In this document: positions 59,691 to 64,000 of the stretch, piece by piece
Layout of the letters: each line of letters starts with the position of its first letter
Position numbering within the stretch: the first letter of the stretch is position 1
DNA from: Chamaecrista fasciculata
Taxonomy: Eukaryota; Streptophyta; Magnoliopsida; Fabales; Fabaceae
Reading direction: 5' to 3'
DNA length: 64,000 nucleotides
NCBI GenBank assembly: GCA_003254925.1
Contig: QANZ01036151.1
Coordinates: forward strand, 62,001 to 126,000
Notes under the pieces: model-generated
The model's database searches: none
What the model saw: only the letters and a program-made list of their open reading frames with translations
Told to the model about the DNA's origin: nothing
Position numbers and translations under genes: made by a program

Positions 59691-60140
59691 TCGGTTTCAA
59701 TTCTTGCGCAGTCAGAAGTCAGAACAGGAATGGAATTTTGATTTGTATCAAATCAAGACAATTCTTTTTTTTTTCCTTTGGCCAAAGTCCTATTTTGGTC
59801 CCCCAGTTATGCTCCTTGTTTCAAATAGGTCCCCCAGTTATTTTTTGTTCCATATTAGTCCCACAGTTATGCAAAACTTGAAAAAGTTGGTCCCTCTAAC
59901 GTTTTCCATCCATTTTTCCGTTAAAAACAGAGGAAAAATAAACTTTCATCCCCAAAAGTTTTATTTTCTTATATTAAGGTCCTTTTCTTTTTATAATAGG
60001 ATCAAAACGTAAGAAAAGAAAGTAAATTAAGATTTTAAGTGAATTTACCCAAAAAATTCAAAATATCTCTCTCTCTCTCTCTCTCTCTCTCGTCCAGTTC
60101 TCTCTCTCTCTCTCTCTCTCTCTCAACTCAAACCAGAAAA

Positions 60141-60404
60141 ATGGCGAACACGAAACCGCCGAGACACACGACGACGACGGCGAAGTCATTCACGCTTCCT
60201 CCGTCGCCGTCCTCTTCCTCCGACTTCGAGTTCTCCAGCTCCGCCGTCTCCCCCCGCAAATCCGCCTCCTCCGCCGCCGCCGACGACCTCTTCTACAACG
60301 GCCAGCTCTTACCTCTCCATCTCTCCCCTCGGCGGAGGTCGTCGTCGTCGGCGACGGAGCTACCTCTCATCGGCGGAGGTCGTCGTCGTCGGCGACGGAG
60401 CTAG
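60141..60404 (+). pseudogene. Captured gene fragment, left arm copy
   Basis: The first 63 or so codons (MANTKPPRHTTTTAKSFTLP onward through LFYNGQLLPLHLSPR) are identical at the protein level to the right arm. It then diverges into a tandemly repeated GGCGGAGGTCGTCGTCGTC segment and stops after 87 residues. It is a truncated copy created by the inverted duplication. Confidence 0.7.
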
Positions 60405-60714
60405 GACGGGAGGAGTTGCAGTCGGTGGTGGTGGCGAAGAGGGAGTTGGAGTCGTTGGAGCTGCCGGAGGAGTCGCGTGCGGCGGCGGAGGAGGAGGAGA
60501 GGAGGGTTCGGAGCATGTTGATGCGAGGGGAGAGATGGAGAGGTAAGAGCTGGCCGTTGTAGAAGAGGTCGTCGGCGGCGGCGGAGGAGGCGGATTTGCG
60601 GGGGGAGACGGCGGAGCTGGAGAACTCGAAGTCGGAGGAAGAGGACGGCGACGGAGGAAGCGTGAATGACTTCGCCGTCGTCGTCGTGTGTCTCGGCGGT
60701 TTCGTGTTCGCCAT
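60367..60714 (-). pseudogene. Captured gene fragment, longer right arm copy (115 aa ORF)
   Basis: The frame reads FTLPPSPSSSSDFEFSSSAV, SAAADDLFYNGQLLPLHLSP, then NMLRTLLSSSSAAARDSSGS. The pattern (Ser-rich start, DFEF, A-x-DLFYNGQLLPLHLSPR) resembles a family of small plant Ser-rich proteins related to membrane-associated kinase regulators. It ends SSVADDDDLRR, inside what should be the middle or C-terminal part of such a protein, so the parent's 3' end was not captured. The ATG is preceded by a GA-rich leader that was captured or amplified with it. Whether it is translated is unknown. Confidence 0.6.
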
Positions 60715-60727
60715 TTTTCTGGTTTGA

Positions 60728-60800
<73 letters not shown>

Positions 60801-61107
60801 GTATTTTTTGGGTAAATTCACTTAAAATCTTAATTTACTTTCTTTTCTTACGTTTTGATCCTATTATAAAAAGAAAAGGACCTTAATATAAGAAAATAAA
60901 ACTTTTGGGGATGAAAGTTTATTTTTCCTCTTTTTTTAACGGAAAAGTGGATGGAAAACGTTAGAGGGACCAACTTTTTCAAGTTTTGCATAACTGGGGG
61001 ACCAATATGGAACAAAAAATAATTGGGGAACCTATTTGGAACAAGGAGCATAACTGGGGGACCAAAATAGGACTTTGGCCTTTTCCTTTTATCATTATTA
61101 TATTTTT

Positions 61108-61614
61108 GTCATAACCTCATTCCGGTCCTAAAACCATTTTTTGTTTCATTTTAATCCTCAAACTTTTACATTTGTTTCTTTTAGTCATAAACTTTTATAT
61201 TCGTTATGTTTTGGTCTCTAAAATGTGATTTTGTCTTATTTTGATCGTTATTTATAACTTGAACAATTGAAATGGATTATTTCTCTCTCATATGTTATAA
61301 TAAGTGAGTTGACATATAGAAAAAAAAATTCATTTTTAATCACAAATTGGAGATAAATTTATAGAAATTTTTCTTTTAAAGGGTGAAAATTTCTCTTCCA
61401 AAGAGTGAAAGTTTTTCTTTCTCTCTCTACCAACTTACTTATTATGATACATGTGAAAGAGAAATAGTCAATCTCAACTGTCTAATAAGTTAGAAATAAT
61501 GGCATAAACAAGACGAAATCAAATTTTGAGGACCAAAATGAAAAAAAAATGTGAAAGTTTAAAGACCAAAATAAAAGTTTCATCATAATTTGAGGACTGA
61601 AATGACTAGGTGAC
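61108..61614. mobile_element. MULE-like MITE with about 190-bp TIRs
   Basis: The left end GTCATAACCTCATTCCGGTC pairs with the inverted right end GTCACCTAGTCATTTCAGTC. Pairing extends for about 190 bp (shared ACTTTTATATT/AAAGTTT, GATTTTGTCTT, TATTTCTCT). The flanks are T-rich and no clean TSD is visible. It begins 19 bp after the TSD of the Pack-MULE. Confidence 0.6.
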
Positions 61615-62891
61615 ATTTTTTTTAATTTTTTTTTTAAAAATGTCTCCAAAGTTCGTTGAAAATGTCAACCTAATAATTATCTATTGCAGAATTTTTTTAA
61701 TTAATAAATAATAGTTCAAAATTTATAATTTAATTTTATGACCTAAACTTTGGTTAGATTCTCTGTATCATTGCTACTTTGCTAGTTCGCCAATAAAATA
61801 AAAATTCAATTATGTTAGTGAAATAACTTAATAGAACATTATTATAATTAATTATAGAAAACTATAAATAAATATTTTGATTAGAGGATTCTTATTAACT
61901 TTAATTTTTTTTCCTTTTGTAATTTTATACATGTAGCATTCTTCTTCAATACAATATCATTCAAACCAAAAATAGTTGTTTTAAAAAAAATCCAAATGCT
62001 AAATGAGTTCATACATGGCCACTTGAGCTTAAGTGTAGGAATTGAGTAAAATCTGTTTAGGGAAAGGTGAAAGGTTTGAAAAACGTGGTATTTTGGTAAT
62101 ACTAAAATTGTGAATCCATTCAAAAAATGCTTTATATGATTTCCAATAAAAATGGCTCTTTAATAAACAGAATAAGATTCCGAGAGAATGTGATATTTTG
62201 AGCTTATTAGAACCATCACAATTGGGGACACATATTCACATTTTCAGGGACGAGGATGGTGTTACGTGTGAGAATATAATATGGATATTTTTTTTCTTCA
62301 AATAATATAGTTTTTTTTTTAAAAAAAATATGATAGATTAATTTGGGTTTTTTTTATATATAAAAAATAAAAAATAATTTCCAAAATATATTTTTCTCAA
62401 CCTTTTTAGCATAATGATGATACTTTGTAGAGAAAATTTATTATTTTGGGTCAATAAATCAATTTTTGTATAAGCGAAATATACGATTTGGTTCCTGAAA
62501 TATCACAATTGTCAATGATTTGATCCTTATAAAAATTTGATCAATAAATTTGAACTAATTTTATAATTTTTTCTTTAAATTTATACTTTTTTATCCATAA
62601 TTTTTTATTAAACTAGTATTTTTGTTCGTAAATTTGACTCAAGAATCAAATTGTTAATCATTGTGATATTTTAATAATTAAATCATATTTTTGTTTATTA
62701 TTTATAGACTATTGGCTTGATATAAATTTATGTGATATCTATTTAAGGAATAAAAATGACGTCCAAAGAAGCATTTCTTATTCTTAGACAAGACTATTGC
62801 CTGCAACGATGAAACTCTGATTTATTTTTCTTTTTATAGACAAAATAATATTGCTTATGCATACTGAACAAAACTTATTCATAAATATATA
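61615..62891. other. AT-rich intergenic DNA
   Basis: No gene, no closed repeat. T-rich blocks and scattered GATTTGATCC-type strings are seen only. Confidence 0.5.
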
Positions 62892-63175
62892 GGGCAAAGT
62901 CCTATTTTGGTCCCCGAATTATGCTCAATGTTTCAAATTGGTCCCTCAGTTATTTTTCGTTCCATATTAGTCCCTCAATTTCCAAAATTTGATACAGTTG
63001 GTCCCTCAAACGTTTTCCATCCATTTTTCCGTTAAAAAAAAAAAGAAAAAATTGATTTTTAACTCCTAAAAGTTTGAATTTTTTGCATTAAGGACATTTT
63101 TCCTTATAATAGAACTAAAATGTAAGAAAGAAGAAATAAATGAGAGATTTTAGTTTATTTCACACAAAAAAATAA

Positions 63176-63245
<70 letters not shown>

Positions 63246-63721
63246 TCAGACTTTGCCAATGAAAAGAAACGACCACAACTCTTAAAACGCATAGTTTTCG
63301 ATGACGATATCGGTCTCCGCCAAGCCCTACTTTATCTTCATCGTCGCCTTCGTCATTGCTGTCGTAATCTTCTCTGTATCGCCGCAACCCTTGCCATGCT
63401 GCCGTCATCTTCTCTGGATCGGCGCAACCCTTGCCGTCACCGACGACTCCGGCACCGTCTGTGGAATCGTGGCAGGAGAAGCGACGCAATGCATTATCAC
63501 ACTTTTTCTGGATAATATATATCTCATTCTTCACTCTACACTATACTATTTCCCTCTATTTGTTTTCTTCTCTTCATCAAATAAATTAACCCATCATCGG
63601 AAACGGCAGCAACGACGAAGGCGACGATGATGATGAAGGAGGGCTTGGCGGAGAGCGATATCGTCATCGGAAACTATGAGTTTTAAGAGTTGTGGTTGTT
63701 TCTCTTCATTGGCAAAGTCTG

Positions 63722-63757
<36 letters not shown>

Positions 63758-64000
63758 GAGAGAAAAAAATTGTTTTTTTTTTAATGAAATAAACTAAAAT
63801 TCCTCAGTTATTTATTCTTTCTTACATTTTAGTTCTATTATAGAGGGAAAGATCCTTGATGCAAAAAATTCAAACTTTTAGGAGTTAAAAGTCAATTTTG
63901 TCTTTTTTTTTAAACGGAAAAATGGATGGAAAACGTTTGAGGGACCAACTGTGTTAAATTTTGAAAAACTGATGGACTAATTTGGAATACTAAGCATAAC
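62892..64000. mobile_element. Second foldback Pack-MULE of the same family (right end beyond the window)
   Basis: The left terminus GGGCAAAGTCCTATTTTGGT and the blocks following it (TTCCATATTAGTCCCTC, CGTTTTCCATCCATTTTTCC) match the element at 59780 in order. A long CT tract (63179-63241) and a GC-rich captured fragment follow. The left arm (62892-63361) is repeated in inverted form from 63607 to the window end; the spacer is about 245 bp. The final terminus and right TSD lie outside the window. Confidence 0.8.
63241..63727 (+). pseudogene. Captured gene fragment of unknown origin, inverted-duplicated
   Basis: The GC-rich interior differs sharply from its surroundings. Forward translation from 63301 gives MTISVSAKPYFIFIVAFVIA, then IGATLAVTDDSGTVCGIVAG and EATQCI. 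The last part faintly recalls the extracellular start of CRINKLY4-related receptor kinases (TVCGI...G...I.C), but this is weak. An internal 40-bp unit (CTTCTCTGTATCGCCGCAAC-type) is tandemly duplicated. The first 120 bases reappear inverted at 63607-63727. Confidence 0.45.

Larger units (their letters stand above)
59780..61080. mobile_element. Foldback Pack-MULE carrying an inverted-duplicated gene fragment; perfect 9-bp TSD
   Basis: The element starts GGCCAAAGTCCTATTTTGGT and ends with the exact inverted form. The flanks are identical TTTTCCTTT (59771-59779 and 61081-61089). The left arm (59780-60331, 552 bp) and right arm (60524-61080, 557 bp) are near-identical inverted copies; the spacer is 192 bp. 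Each arm holds, from outside in, a transposon terminus with GGTCCCCCAGTTAT blocks, a CT/GA microsatellite, and the 5' part of a GC-rich gene whose ATG lies at 60141 (+) and 60714 (-). Such structure fits gene capture by a Mutator-like element. It lies about 90 bp upstream of the predicted 5' end of the purine permease gene. Confidence 0.85.

Noticed and set aside
60360-60821. 153-residue Pro/Ser-rich frame overlapping the captured gene
   Set aside because: It is another frame of the GA tract and captured fragment; the frame shared by both arms (from 60714) is the meaningful one.
63160-63534. Arg/Glu-repeat frame on the minus strand
   Set aside because: Produced by translation of the CT/GA microsatellite.
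1-64000. CRISPR arrays, bacterial operons, ribosome binding sites
   Set aside because: Composition, introns, TATA boxes and plant transposons show a plant nuclear genome; no regularly spaced repeat-spacer pattern was seen.

Overview
This is a 64-kb piece of a plant nuclear genome. It is very AT-rich, has eudicot-type genes with introns, and is packed with non-autonomous DNA transposons. The species cannot be named from the sequence. The two intact genes and the pseudogenes (ZIP metal transporter, F-box/FBD, F-box/DUF295-like) fit a eudicot, probably a woody or legume-like rosid. There are two assembly gaps (1-335 and 30863-31496) and two single unknown bases (about 41833 and 56477).

Only two genes look intact. 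The first, at 1777-2760 (+), is a GC-rich single-exon gene for a plant-specific basic/Ser-rich protein with an N-terminal Cys/His motif. The second, at 57125-58853 (-), is a purine permease (PUP11-like) with a leader running up to about 59690; splicing joins a 7-nt coding piece carrying the ATG to the main exon. All other coding resemblance is debris: DUF295-like fragments (9.6 and 49.7 kb), a Ty1/copia 3' half (11.7-13.3 kb), a hAT transposase C-terminus (17.4-17.8 kb), a ZIP transporter pseudogene (33.5-36.6 kb), an F-box/FBD pseudogene (40.3-41.1 kb), a Ty3/gypsy RT/RNase H fragment (45.0-45.3 kb), and gene pieces captured in foldback elements (60 and 63 kb).

The middle (13.3-52.4 kb) is a set of same-orientation paralogous segments. 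At least five copies carry a minus-strand TATA box, a short acidic first-exon-like ORF and a minisatellite of about 40 bp. Comparing copies reveals empty sites that prove several transposon insertions. In three copies, three different hAT families have inserted at the same homologous nucleotide.

Elements bounded here by inspecting termini and target-site duplications (TSDs): MULE-type elements with 9-bp or near-9-bp TSDs (779-1309, 13660-14785, 15439-16587, 26491-26890, 26951-27367, 39103-39894, 59780-61080); hAT-type elements with 8-bp TSDs (5086-5670, 19341-20723, 20816-22032, 43165-43872, 46910-47268); a SINE with a 16-bp TSD (4799-4982); a 2.0-kb solo LTR with a 5-bp TSD inserted in the TIR of a MULE (52712-54733 inside 52669-55695); and a Helitron 3' end (32144).

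The right end is the most unusual part. Two members of one foldback MULE family (59780-61080, and 62892 to the window end) each carry a different GC-rich gene fragment in inverted duplicate. They form long near-perfect hairpins, and the first abuts the 5' end of the purine permease gene. They are the best candidates for a little-described system: gene-capturing hairpin transposons that could make small RNAs against their parent genes.
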